Below are positions 1 through 7,865 of a stretch of 50,197 nucleotides of DNA, piece by piece. The stretch is from Actinomadura sp. BRA 177 (lineage in GTDB: Bacteria; Actinomycetota; Actinomycetes; Streptosporangiales; Streptosporangiaceae). Each line of letters starts with the position of its first letter. The first letter of the stretch is position 1. A model generated the notes under the pieces. It saw only the letters and a program-made list of their open reading frames with translations, did no database searches and was not told where the DNA came from. Made by a program: the position numbers and the translations under genes. The DNA lies in assembly GCF_013372625.1 (NCBI RefSeq), contig NZ_JABXFD010000534.1, positions 1-50,197 of the forward strand, written 5' to 3'.

Positions 1-55
1 TCGTCGATCTCGCGTACACGTACTCGTTCTGCCACCCGGACAGGGTGACGGCCAC
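1..55 (-). CDS. Possible start of a gene cut by the window edge
   Basis: Reading the minus strand downstream of the methyltransferase stop, an open frame begins at a GTG at 55-53 and stays open to the window edge. It encodes VAVTLSGWQNEYVYARST. There is no convincing ribosome-binding site and only 18 codons are visible. The position, about 60 bp after the methyltransferase on the same strand, is where a restriction or effector partner would sit. That is position-based inference only, and no family can be named. Confidence 0.22.
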   Translation of the reverse strand, partial: MAVTLSGWQNEYVYARST

Positions 56-115
56 ACGGCGCCGGGCACAGCCTCAAGACGGCGTGTCACATCACAACAG
101 GGCGAACGTTGCCTG

Positions 116-1939
116 CTACGGCACTAGCTTCAGTAGCCCGTCCCCGTGGCGACGTGCGATTGCACGCATTGACTGCTGCCCAGCCTCGCCTGCTAGCCAC
201 TCCCCAAGCCGCTGGCCGACGCTGCTCGGTACACCTTGGCGCATTCGCAGCCCATACAAAGTGTTGGTCGGGATGGCACCGGCCCCATTAGTTACGACCC
301 GGAATTGCTGCTTACCCATGGGGCCGATCAATAGATCGGGTGGAGGAATTTGCTCTACCGCGTACCAAGGATTGCGAACCTTGCAGAGATATCGTTCGTG
401 AATACCTTGCCTTACGCCTTCGGCAATGACACGACTTACCTCTGGATCCTGGGCATCGCTTTCGGTTATCTGCAACAGCCAGCATCGGAGGTCAGCCTTG
501 GCTATCTGCTGGTGCACTTCTAAACTGAGAGCATCGCCTGGGACCTCACGCAAACGGCTGATCGCTCGCACATAGCAATGAGAAGGCAGTGGTTCCACTT
601 CGCGATTTGTCTTCAGGAAGAAAGTATTCGCTCCAGTTGCGACACCTCGACGAATGATCGCGACCCGCGCCAGGGCTTCCGTTGTGGAGAGAGTGGACCG
701 ATTGCGCCTCATAGGCTGCCGCAAATCTGGTGGTTGGAAGGTCGGCGGTGTTGTCCCTTGGCGGATCACCTTCTCTTGCTCTGAGGAGGAGAAGCCTATT
801 CTCGTGCTTCCGGAGATTCGATGTAGAATCAACGGCTGTCGACGATTCTTTTCTGGTCCGACGAAGATGACCATAGCCGCGACCTGTGTACCCGGAAACA
901 CCTGCATGTCGTCCGGGAAGAGATGGAGTTCGACAAGCCGTTTAGTTAGCGTCCATAGATACTCGCGTACAGTCCGTGCATAATCGGCCTCGAGCCAGTT
1001 GGCAGGCAATAGAAGACACAAGGAATCCTCGGAGTCAAGCCGATTCAAGCTAGCGGCGAGAAAGTCGGTAGACAGACCTGCGCGTTTTCCTGGCGCCAGT
1101 CTTCCTCCGCTCGTCTGTGCTGCTACCTTTTGAGTTCGAGTCAGTTGCTGATGGCGCGTAAAGGGTGGGTTTCCGAAGATGAGGCGTGGCCCGCGCAAGT
1201 CATTCCAGTCCGTATTCAGCCACTGCAAGAAATCGTCCTGGCGGACTTGCAGTCGACCGGTGGTGCTGCGCCTTGCACTTTTGATTGCGAAATTGGAGCG
1301 GGTCGCCAAAAGTCCCAACGTGACCAGGTTGACATCTACGGCATGAACTTCGGCTCGTGGCCACCATCGTAGGGAAGCAGAGGTAAAAGCGCCCACCCCT
1401 GCTCCAGGGTCAGCGACGGTCGCTGGCTTTTTGGGCAAGCGTCCGTGAACGATCTGACGCATATAAGTCAAAACGGAAGGCGGCGTGAAGAATGTTCCCA
1501 GGCGTCGCCGGTTTGGCCCTGCAACAATTCTCTCATAAGTCAATGCAAGTGGATCGATATCGCCTTCAAGCACCTGACAGAGTTGAGACAAGAGCCTATC
1601 TGGCGGGCGGGCAATGCTGGAGCACCACCTGTCCACTTCTAGGGGGAAAATGCTCATCCGGCCACGGTTGGCAGCGCTAGCGCTACGATCAGCCAGTCCT
1701 CCTGCGACTCCGCCCAAAGCTGCTAGTAGCGCCCGCTGCCGATCTGTGGTTCCAGGTACCGCGTGCTCAGGAAGAGGTTCTGCCTTCTGCTGGGTACACC
1801 ACCGGACCAGCTCAGCGACGATCGTGTGCAGGTCAGCGCCCAAGGACTCTGCGGACGCCGCAACTCTGGCGTCCGCACTGCCCGCGTCGGCGCCGTCAGT
1901 CAACGGTGAACAATCTGAACCAGCCCTATACACCTTCAT
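116..1939 (-). CDS. N6-adenine DNA methyltransferase (Eco57I/PglX-like class I SAM MTase)
   Basis: The product is about 607 aa and is predicted to transfer a methyl group from SAM to adenine N6 in DNA. A SAM-binding motif I of the form DPGAGVGAF lies near residues 175-185, preceded by LGTFFTPP, the usual entry to N6-MTase cores. The catalytic NPPF tetrad (GNPPFTRH) is at residues 257-260. The remainder is a long C-terminal part, plausibly target recognition, without a recognisable nuclease motif. I chose the ATG at 1939, whose product begins MKVYRAGSD; an in-frame start at 1984 would add 15 residues. The gene has clearly lower G+C and less actinomycete-like codon use than everything around it, which suggests recent transfer. 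It could be an orphan MTase, the M subunit of a restriction system, or part of a phage-defence locus extending left of the window. Confidence 0.85.
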   Translation of the reverse strand: MKVYRAGSDCSPLTDGADAGSADARVAASAESLGADLHTIVAELVRWCTQQKAEPLPEHAVPGTTDRQRALLAALGGVAGGLADRSASAANRGRMSIFPLEVDRWCSSIARPPDRLLSQLCQVLEGDIDPLALTYERIVAGPNRRRLGTFFTPPSVLTYMRQIVHGRLPKKPATVADPGAGVGAFTSASLRWWPRAEVHAVDVNLVTLGLLATRSNFAIKSARRSTTGRLQVRQDDFLQWLNTDWNDLRGPRLIFGNPPFTRHQQLTRTQKVAAQTSGGRLAPGKRAGLSTDFLAASLNRLDSEDSLCLLLPANWLEADYARTVREYLWTLTKRLVELHLFPDDMQVFPGTQVAAMVIFVGPEKNRRQPLILHRISGSTRIGFSSSEQEKVIRQGTTPPTFQPPDLRQPMRRNRSTLSTTEALARVAIIRRGVATGANTFFLKTNREVEPLPSHCYVRAISRLREVPGDALSLEVHQQIAKADLRCWLLQITESDAQDPEVSRVIAEGVRQGIHERYLCKVRNPWYAVEQIPPPDLLIGPMGKQQFRVVTNGAGAIPTNTLYGLRMRQGVPSSVGQRLGEWLAGEAGQQSMRAIARRHGDGLLKLVP

Positions 1940-2052
1940 AGTGTGCCAGAAACGGTGCTCGTGCACCGCTCGTCCCGGGAGCAAGTGTAGATTGGGCGAG
2001 ACCGGATACGATCGCTAATCTGCTGATCTATCATGGCTGTCGAAGCGCGAGG

Positions 2053-2526
2053 TCAGCCTCTTGTTGCGCCAGTGGGCCAGATGACGCCGATGTGCTTCTG
2101 GAGGGCTTGGGCGGCTTGGACTACGTCGGCCGTGCCGCCGTAGCCGCGTGCGGGTTGGCCGTCCCAGACGGCCCAGAGTTCGTCGGCGAGGGTCAGCATG
2201 TGTTGGCTGGCGGCCATGTGGGCTTCGCTGGTGGATTCGGTGAAGGCCATGCGGTGTACCTGGGTGGCTTGGGCGAGGAGTTTGCGGTACTCGGTGTGGT
2301 GCTCTTCGGGTAGGCCGGCGAGGTACTGCTCTGCGGGGACGATGACCTCGATCTGGCCGCCGTGGGCGAGGACGGCTCGGGCGAACAAGGTGTCGGCGCC
2401 GTCGGCGAGGCAGGTCAGGCCAGTGAGGTCTGCGGTGATCGGGGAGAGGGCCTCGTCGAGCGCTTCGGCTACCAGGGCTTCGGTCGGGGGTGGTAGCGAG
2501 CGGTGGCCGGAGATGGCGATGCGCAA
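2053..2526 (-). CDS. SLOG-fold (DprA/LOG-superfamily-like) nucleotide-binding protein
   Basis: This 157-aa Rossmann-like protein starts RIAISGHRSL, has CLADGADTLFA near residue 40 and a late Gly-rich ARGYGGTADVV segment before a short C-terminus. These are the conserved turns of the SLOG superfamily, whose members bind nucleotides or nucleotide-derived ligands. The start is TTG at 2526; its ribosome-binding site (AGGAGA) overlaps the TAG stop of the upstream XRE gene, so the two are translationally coupled. No nuclease or membrane effector is fused to it, so it is more likely a sensor or ligand-processing partner of the regulator than a stand-alone toxin. Function is inferred from fold only. 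A long ORF in another frame over the same bases (2015-2884) is Pro/Arg-rich and spurious. Confidence 0.75.
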   Translation of the reverse strand: MRIAISGHRSLPPPTEALVAEALDEALSPITADLTGLTCLADGADTLFARAVLAHGGQIEVIVPAEQYLAGLPEEHHTEYRKLLAQATQVHRMAFTESTSEAHMAASQHMLTLADELWAVWDGQPARGYGGTADVVQAAQALQKHIGVIWPTGATRG

Positions 2527-2535
2527 CGGGTTCTC

Positions 2536-3771
2536 CTAGAGCAGGGTTGATCTGAGGCGGTCGTCGAAGCGGGCGACGGTGGGCGTGGTCGTGGGGGCGT
2601 TGCTGTAGCGGAACTGGCGGGCTTGTCTGATGATGCGTTCGGAGCTGTAGGTGATGCCGGTGTTGAGGGCGTCGAGGGCGAGGGTGAACGCCTCGTCGGT
2701 TTCCCCGCGTTGGCAGGCTGCGGTCGCTACTTCCAGGGTGGTCAGCGCGGCCTGTTTGGGTGCCGGTTGGGCGGTCGGAAGCGACTCGGCGAATGCGCGG
2801 GCTGCTTCGGAGGGTTGGCCTAGGCGGACAGCGACGGAGGCTCGGATGCGTGCGAGCTTGGCCAGGTCGAAGGGGTAGACCCAAGGCCAGGGCGGTGGGC
2901 CGTCGGTGCGGGCGATGGCGTGCTCGGCGGTCCTGAGTGCCTGAGTTGTGGCGTGCTCGTCCGGGTGGGGGTTGGAGGCGTGCGCGAGCGCTTCGAGGGA
3001 GGCCAGCCAGGCGGTGGGTGTGCTTCCGGCGGAGAGTGGCAATGTCTCGCGGGCTTTGGCGATCATGGCGAGGCCGAGTAGCGGGTCGTCGGCGGCGTCG
3101 ATCTCGAAGGCGGCGAGGCTCCCGGTCATGTAGACGGCGAGCACGTCGTTCTTGGCGAGCTTCGCCGCGGTGATCGCCTGGCGGTAGTAGGTACGGGCGC
3201 TGCCGAGGTCGAGCATGTCCATCGACAGCCAGGCCGCGAAACCGGCGGCTTCGCTGACGGCGGCGGCGACGACGGGGGCGTGTGGGCCTGCGGAGCGGTG
3301 GGCTCGGACGGCCAGCTCCAGGTGCGAGCGGACGCCATCGATGAGGTCGCGGGAGCAGAAGGACGCGTCCAACCGGCGCTGCGAGCCGGTGATGGCCGTC
3401 AGGTCGGCGGCCGTGTTCTCACCGGTGGTGAGCGCGGTACGGGGTGACGGCAAGAGGGCCAAGGCGGCGAGCTTGCCGAATTGCCTGCGATTCGTGGGAT
3501 CTTCCTCGTCTATCTGGTGATCGCCGAACCGGAGGAGTTCTGGGGGGATGCCGAGTCGGCGGATGATGATGCGGACCTGAGCGAGCGTGAGCGAGGTCTC
3601 CCCGCGGAGCACCTTGGATGCCCAGCTCTGTGTGTAGCCGACCGCGTCAGCGAGGTCGGTCTGGCTCCAGCCTCTCGCCTTCCGGATCTCGTCCATCAGG
3701 GTCGGCACGTCGCAGGTGGCGAGGGCCTGACTCACGGCCGGAGTCGACCAGAAACCGAGCGGCTCGTTCAT
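2536..3771 (-). CDS. XRE-family transcriptional regulator with TPR-like C-terminal domain
   Basis: The protein has about 411 aa. Residues 20-75 form a Cro/C1-type helix-turn-helix (LADAVGYTQSWASKVLRG then SLTLAQVRIIIRRLGI). A linker with NRRQFGKLAALALLP follows, then about 270 residues of Ala/Leu-rich helical repeats of TPR type. This architecture is common in actinomycete regulators that control an adjacent gene. ATG 3771 is preferred over ATG 3789: a TANNNT hexamer (TAGCCT) ends exactly 7 nt before 3771 with no Shine-Dalgarno, which fits a leaderless transcript. It is the first gene of an operon with the SLOG gene and is divergent from the small-protein/radical SAM run, so it probably controls that cluster. 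The ligand is unknown. Confidence 0.88.
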   Translation of the reverse strand: MNEPLGFWSTPAVSQALATCDVPTLMDEIRKARGWSQTDLADAVGYTQSWASKVLRGETSLTLAQVRIIIRRLGIPPELLRFGDHQIDEEDPTNRRQFGKLAALALLPSPRTALTTGENTAADLTAITGSQRRLDASFCSRDLIDGVRSHLELAVRAHRSAGPHAPVVAAAVSEAAGFAAWLSMDMLDLGSARTYYRQAITAAKLAKNDVLAVYMTGSLAAFEIDAADDPLLGLAMIAKARETLPLSAGSTPTAWLASLEALAHASNPHPDEHATTQALRTAEHAIARTDGPPPWPWVYPFDLAKLARIRASVAVRLGQPSEAARAFAESLPTAQPAPKQAALTTLEVATAACQRGETDEAFTLALDALNTGITYSSERIIRQARQFRYSNAPTTTPTVARFDDRLRSTLL

Positions 3772-3962
3772 GGAATCTAGGCTACGCATCGCCTCTGAGC
3801 GGCGGAGAGTCCTGTTTGGAATGGGCGGGCTCTCGTTCCTAGTCGGGGTAGTGGTAGCGCCTTCCCCGATTGTCTGCCGAACGTGACGATCAGGTAGCCG
3901 AGCGAACGCACTGCGTTATCGGCGCTTCGATCACTGACCGCCACCTTTAGGAGCCGTTCCCG
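3772..3962. promoter_or_regulatory. Divergent intergenic promoter region
   Basis: This 191-bp spacer separates the XRE-SLOG operon (minus) from the small-protein/radical SAM run (plus). A candidate -10 element, TAGCCT (read on the minus strand), lies 7 nt from the XRE start. On the plus side the sequence TTTAGGAG a few bases before 3963 supplies a ribosome-binding site. No clear palindromic operator was found by eye. Confidence 0.4.
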
Positions 3963-4238
3963 ATGAAAGATGACGAACGGGCCCTAAGAGTGGCGGACGG
4001 GCATTACGGACTTTCGCTCCCCAACTACGGCGACAGATCACCCGCCCACTCGACTGTTTCGATGCAGCGTGCTGCCCAGGGGCTGCGCGAACGATTTCCC
4101 TGGGTGCAGTGTTGGTGGGGGTCGTATACGCGGCGTTGGTGGGCGTACATGCCGGGAGTCGGCAGGCTGATCGAGGCGGGCGGCCCGGAGCAACTGTCCG
4201 AGGAGATCCTGCGGGCGCTGGGCCGGCCATGGCGGTGA
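3963..4238 (+). CDS. Small Trp-rich actinobacterial protein of unknown function
   Basis: The product is 91 aa. Its core has the pattern LRERFPWVQCWWGSYTR, then RRWWAYMPG, ending LIEAGGPEQLSEEILRALGR. Small proteins with the pattern 'L..FP.W....G..TR.WWA....LIEA..PEEL...I' recur in actinomycetes next to XRE regulators and RsbW-like ATPases; their role is unknown to me. The ATG at 3963 follows a good ribosome-binding site. It overlaps the next small gene by 10 bp, so both are probably co-translated. There is no signal peptide or membrane segment. It may be a small DNA- or protein-binding adaptor; there is no direct evidence for either. Confidence 0.72.
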   Translation: MKDDERALRVADGHYGLSLPNYGDRSPAHSTVSMQRAAQGLRERFPWVQCWWGSYTRRWWAYMPGVGRLIEAGGPEQLSEEILRALGRPWR

Positions 4239-4459
4239 AGCCTGGCGGGTGCGTGCCGCTCGAAGTCTGCGGAGCGCTGGTCGAGGAAGCGATCCGTGAA
4301 GCGCTGACCGGGCGGTTTTTCAGAGGCACGGTCGAAGAGACGTTGGCGGTAGCCCGCGGGAAGGTCGAGCAGCTTCGCACTGACCTGGCTGAGGCAGAGG
4401 ACGGAACACGGAGTCTTCCCGCCTGCAGTTCTTCCGCTGATCAGCGGAAAGACGTGTGA
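4229..4459 (+). CDS. Small protein of unknown function upstream of the radical SAM gene
   Basis: This 76-aa product starts MAVKPGGCVPLEVC at ATG 4229, inside the end of the preceding gene. The middle (ALVEEAIREALTGRFF, then ETLAVARGKVEQLRTDLAEA) is amphipathic and helix-forming, and the tail is hydrophilic (SLPACSSSADQRKDV). It carries three Cys, at positions 8, 14 and 64. An in-frame start 40 codons earlier (4109) gives a low-quality N-terminus and is rejected. It ends 94 bp before the radical SAM start. A precursor-peptide role for that enzyme is conceivable from size, position and Cys content, but no leader or core signature is visible. A helical adaptor is equally likely. Confidence 0.55.
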   Translation: MAVKPGGCVPLEVCGALVEEAIREALTGRFFRGTVEETLAVARGKVEQLRTDLAEAEDGTRSLPACSSSADQRKDV

Positions 4460-4553
4460 GATCTGGACGGCCTGGTTGGGCGGGCCCGGCGGCCATCCGA
4501 GACGGCCGGGCTCGGAGATGTTTCAGCACCTTGGACGGGCAGGAGGCCCCAGA

Positions 4554-5657
4554 GTGAGACGGTCCTTAATTCTCGACACCCATGCCAGCTCCTGCTACTT
4601 CCGGACGTCGGTGGGCGAGGGGGAGCGCAAGGCGCTCGTGCAGATCACCGAACGCTGCAACCTGCACTGCGCGCACTGCTTCGTGTCCTCGACGGCGGTG
4701 GGCGGTGACATCTCGCTGGCCGACTTCACCGGCAAGGTGCTGCCCCGGCTGCGAGCCGCGCGGGTCGAGCGCATCACGCTGACCGGTGGGGAACCGTTCG
4801 TCCACCCCGAGCTGCTGCCGATCTGCCGGGCGGTCATCGAGACGGGCTTGCCGGTGGGTGTCTGCACCAACGCCACCCGCGTCACCGACGAGCAGATCGC
4901 GGAGCTGGTCGCCCTGGGCGATGTACACGTCAACGTCAGCCTCGACGGCTTCCGGCCCACCTCGCACGGCAAGTTCCGCGGCAATGTCGCCTCCTTCGAG
5001 GTGACGGTGGAGACCACCCGCAAGCTCGCTGCGGCCGGCCTGCTGCAAGGGCTGCTGTCGACTCCGAACGTGCTCACCGACCCGGAAGAGTTCGCTGACC
5101 TGTGCGCGTTCGCGGTCGAGATCGGGGCCAAGTACGTGCTGATGAACCCGCTGTCATCGTTCGGACGCGGGGTCAAGTCGCAGGGTCGGCTGGCCGCCCC
5201 CGACGAAACGATGCGCGCCATCGAGGCGGCTACCAGGCGCTTCGATGGACAGGGCGTGGAACTGGTCCACATCCGCTTCCCCAACGAGGACAAACCCCTC
5301 GCTGGCTGTGACGCCGGAAAGCTGATCTACGTCTTCGCCGACGGTGCCACTGCGGTCTGTCCCTACCTGGTCTTCGCCGCCCGAACGCCGCAGTCCAAGT
5401 ACGCCGACACCGAGTTCCTGGTCGGAAACATCCTGGTGGACGACGTCACCGAGGCACTGGACGGCTACGACCTGGCCGGGCGCCTCGCGATGGGACACAA
5501 CGACACTTGCCGTTCGTGCACGCTGAACGGCACGTGCGGAAAGGGCTGTCCGGCTGCGGTGGTCTCGCGCGGGCAACGCATCGGCGAGGTAGACGTCGAG
5601 CAGTGCCCGCAGACTGACGGCAAGCCGCTGCTGCAGATAGGACGGCGGCCGACGTGA
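4554..5657 (+). CDS. Radical SAM enzyme with SPASM-like C-terminal Cys cluster
   Basis: The product is about 367 aa. The radical SAM 4Fe-4S motif CX3CX2C is Cys35, Cys39 and Cys42 (ERCNLHCAHC). TLTGGEP near residue 80 is the SAM-binding GGE motif, followed by a TIM-barrel core with LSLDGF-type strands (VNVSLDGF). Cysteines after residue 240 (AGCDAG, AVCPY, CRSCTLNGTCGKGC, EQCPQ) form a SPASM/twitch-like auxiliary cluster region typical of peptide- or small-molecule-modifying members. GTG 4554 is chosen because AGGAGG lies 7 nt upstream; an upstream in-frame start at 4476 adds a Gly/Pro-rich tail. The stop overlaps the next start (GTGA). The substrate is unknown; possibilities are a peptide from the upstream small genes or a nucleotide derivative handled by the downstream enzymes. 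Confidence 0.9.
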   Translation: MRRSLILDTHASSCYFRTSVGEGERKALVQITERCNLHCAHCFVSSTAVGGDISLADFTGKVLPRLRAARVERITLTGGEPFVHPELLPICRAVIETGLPVGVCTNATRVTDEQIAELVALGDVHVNVSLDGFRPTSHGKFRGNVASFEVTVETTRKLAAAGLLQGLLSTPNVLTDPEEFADLCAFAVEIGAKYVLMNPLSSFGRGVKSQGRLAAPDETMRAIEAATRRFDGQGVELVHIRFPNEDKPLAGCDAGKLIYVFADGATAVCPYLVFAARTPQSKYADTEFLVGNILVDDVTEALDGYDLAGRLAMGHNDTCRSCTLNGTCGKGCPAAVVSRGQRIGEVDVEQCPQTDGKPLLQIGRRPT

Positions 5658-6286
5658 CCGGAATCTTCATAGCGATCGAGGGGCCCAACGGGGTCGGAAA
5701 GTCGACCAGCGCGCGTCTGCTGGCCACGCGGCTGGCCATGCGCGGACACTCGGTTCACCTGACCACCGAGCCGAGTTGCTCCCGCCTGGGAGCCCTGATC
5801 CGGCAGACCGAGGCGGAACTGTCGGGCCGGGCTCTGGCACTTGCGGTCGCGGCCGACCGCGCCGCCCATGTGGCAGACGAGATCGAACCCGCGCTGGCCG
5901 CCGGAAAAGTCGTCATCAGCGACCGCTACCTGCCCTCCTCGCTGGTTCTGCAACGCCTAGACGGGCTGCCTCTGGCGGAGATCTGGCGTTACAACGCCTT
6001 CGTGCCACACCCGTTCCTCACCCTCTACCTTGAGGAGGATCCCGCGGTCATCGCCGCCCGCTTGAAGGAGCGCCAGGTTCTCAGCAGGCTTGAGCAGGCC
6101 GGCTCGCCCAGCCGTGAGTTGGCGCTCTACCGCAAGGCGTACGCGTTTCTGGGACGGCGACGCTGGCGGCAGGCGCGTATCGACTGCCGTGGCCTGGCGC
6201 CCGATGAAGTAGTGAAGGCCATGCTCGGCCGCATCGAACTGTTGAACCTCTGGGAAAGGAACCCCTCGTCGTGCTCTCGGTCCTGA
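5654..6286 (+). CDS. Thymidylate-kinase-like P-loop nucleotide kinase (second copy)
   Basis: The protein has 210 aa with a P-loop GPNGVGKST at residues 10-18. The TTEP motif takes the place of the usual T-R-E-P of thymidylate kinases, and the DRY motif SDRYLPSSLVLQ lies near residue 95. A late RLEQAG segment lies in the LID region. The fold and motifs are those of dTMP kinase, so a nucleoside-monophosphate-type phosphoryl transfer is expected. The housekeeping Tmk domain is present elsewhere in this window (24,296), so this copy probably serves the cassette. The missing Arg of the TREP motif suggests a changed acceptor. The GTG start at 5654 shares bases with the radical SAM stop, and the 3' end overlaps the next gene by 16 bp, so the three are one translational unit. 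Confidence 0.88.
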   Translation: MTGIFIAIEGPNGVGKSTSARLLATRLAMRGHSVHLTTEPSCSRLGALIRQTEAELSGRALALAVAADRAAHVADEIEPALAAGKVVISDRYLPSSLVLQRLDGLPLAEIWRYNAFVPHPFLTLYLEEDPAVIAARLKERQVLSRLEQAGSPSRELALYRKAYAFLGRRRWRQARIDCRGLAPDEVVKAMLGRIELLNLWERNPSSCSRS

Positions 6287-7065
6287 CCGTCAACCTCGGC
6301 GCGGCGGCCCGTCCACGTGCCGAAGCCATGCTGGACTGGCTGGCCGCTCGCCCCGAACAGGTGCTGCTGCTCACCGAGACCAGCGCGGGGCCCGGTACGG
6401 CCTACCTGCTCGAACGTTTCCGCGAGGCCGGACACACCGTCATCAGGACCCCGGACGAAGGCGAGCGGGGCGCGGCCATCGTCAGCTGCGTCAAAGTTCT
6501 GGAGGAGTCGTCGGCGAAGCTCGACGGTGTCACAGTTCCCGGACGGACCGCCGCCTGCCTCCTGGACTGCGAGCCACGGGTCTTCGCCGTCGCCGTCTAC
6601 GTGCCCAGCCGGGACCGAAGCCAGAGCAAGACCACCCGCAAGCAGCAATTCATCACCTCCTTCCAGACGGCCCTGGCGTCCTTGCCGCAGGAGTTGGCGG
6701 CCAATGCCCTCATAGGAGGTGACTACAACGTCATCGGCCGTGACCATGAGCCCAGGCACCGCGGCTTCCTGCCGTTCGAGTACGGGCTCCTGGAGACGCT
6801 GGAGGCGACCGGCTATGTCGACACGTACGCGAGCCTGTACCCCGGCGAACAGGCGCACTCCTGGATCGGCAGGACCGGCGACGGCTACCGCTACGACTAC
6901 TTCCACGCCGGGCCGGCCCTCGCCGACAGGGTCACCGACTGCCGGTACCTTCACGAGACCCGTGACAGCAAGCTCACCGACCATGCGGCGCTCACCGTGA
7001 CCCTGGACGTCGTCCCCAACTTGTTGCCCACAGCTGACCCGGCCACCAGCGGCGCGCTGTTCTGA
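6271..7065 (+). CDS. Endonuclease/exonuclease/phosphatase (EEP) family enzyme
   Basis: This 264-aa protein has the EEP metal-dependent phosphoesterase motifs in order: TVNLG with Asn8, LLLTET with the Mg-binding Glu36, GGDYNV with Asp151 and Asn153, and the terminal TDHAAL with Asp237-His238. All catalytic positions are therefore intact. Family members cleave phosphodiester or phosphomonoester bonds in nucleic acids, nucleotides, phospholipids or inositol phosphates; this sequence does not tell which. There is no signal peptide, so it acts in the cytoplasm. It starts with GTG at 6271 inside the kinase gene, with AAAGGA about 10 nt upstream, and is the last plus-strand gene of the coupled run. 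It stops 6 bp from the convergent CYTH gene. Confidence 0.88.
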   Translation: MLSVLTVNLGAAARPRAEAMLDWLAARPEQVLLLTETSAGPGTAYLLERFREAGHTVIRTPDEGERGAAIVSCVKVLEESSAKLDGVTVPGRTAACLLDCEPRVFAVAVYVPSRDRSQSKTTRKQQFITSFQTALASLPQELAANALIGGDYNVIGRDHEPRHRGFLPFEYGLLETLEATGYVDTYASLYPGEQAHSWIGRTGDGYRYDYFHAGPALADRVTDCRYLHETRDSKLTDHAALTVTLDVVPNLLPTADPATSGALF

Positions 7066-7071
7066 GCTGGT

Positions 7072-7623
7072 TCAAGCGCTGTGATGCTGTGCAAGCCGGA
7101 CGAGCGAGTCGTAGGTGTCGGTCACCCTCTCCAGCTTGACCCCCAGGTTGTTCGCCCATGCGTCCAGCTGTGCCTGAATGGCCAGGCCCGACTCGTCGGC
7201 GGTCGTCACTGCTTCGATCTCCAGGAACGGTCCTATGCCCTCGACCTGGTCCACGCACAACGACCACCGCCCCGCCCGCCCAGTCCGACGCTCCTTAACG
7301 ATCCGGACCGTTGGACGGAACCCCATCTGCAGTAGCGCGTCGTGCATCTGCTCGGCGTCGGCCACGATCGTCTCGGCCTCCAGGCAAGCCATCTCGTTGT
7401 CCTGCGGGGTCTTCACAGTGAACAGGTGCTGGCCCTGCACGGTCCGGAGACGTCCGAACGGGACACCGGTCTTGGGCTTGCCGTAGTCCCACCACGTCGG
7501 TGCGTACGCCTGATCCTCTTGGAGGATTGGCGTGCACAGCGAGACTCCCTGATCGGTCAAGGCGTGAAGCAGCGCGTCCTGCTCGATCACGCGGTACTTG
7601 ACCTCGATCTCCTGAGCTTCCAC
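7072..7623 (-). CDS. CYTH-domain protein (class IV adenylate cyclase / thiamine-triphosphatase-like)
   Basis: The 183-aa protein opens with the CYTH signature ExExK (Glu5, Glu7, Lys9 in QEIEVKYR). It continues with the alternating basic and acidic strands of the triphosphate tunnel: RLRTVQG, FTVKTP, LEAETIV, VRIVKERR, CVDQVEGIGPFLEIE. CYTH enzymes bind and cleave or cyclise triphosphates (ATP to cAMP, ThTP, inorganic PPPi). The late FLEIEAV and the W/Y-containing loop TWWDYGKP resemble the CyaB/ThTPase branch. The start is ATG at 7623. It is convergent with the EEP gene and separated by 6 bp, so both may lie in one functional unit while being transcribed toward each other. The substrate cannot be assigned. 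Confidence 0.88.
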   Translation of the reverse strand: MEAQEIEVKYRVIEQDALLHALTDQGVSLCTPILQEDQAYAPTWWDYGKPKTGVPFGRLRTVQGQHLFTVKTPQDNEMACLEAETIVADAEQMHDALLQMGFRPTVRIVKERRTGRAGRWSLCVDQVEGIGPFLEIEAVTTADESGLAIQAQLDAWANNLGVKLERVTDTYDSLVRLAQHHSA

Positions 7624-7865
7624 AGTCCCCCCGGTCGTGACGAGTGCGTGCGAAGGAGCCTAATGGCGCCGGCGTCCTCGCGGGGAGTTTTGTGCAGGCC
7701 GGACGAAACCCATGGGGATTTTTGCGACACCGAACCGGCGTAGTTTTTGGAAGAAGAATCCGGACTTGACCTTGGCTGCCGAGGCGAGCGTCAATTGCTG
7801 TCCGGCCGTCCGTGACATGCGCGCCGATCCTCGGCGGCGGACGGCGAACAAAGGAGGAAAACGAG

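Noticed and set aside
2015..2884. 289-aa ORF over the SLOG gene
   Set aside because: Pro/Arg-rich out-of-frame product; the SLOG frame has a clear fold and coupled start.
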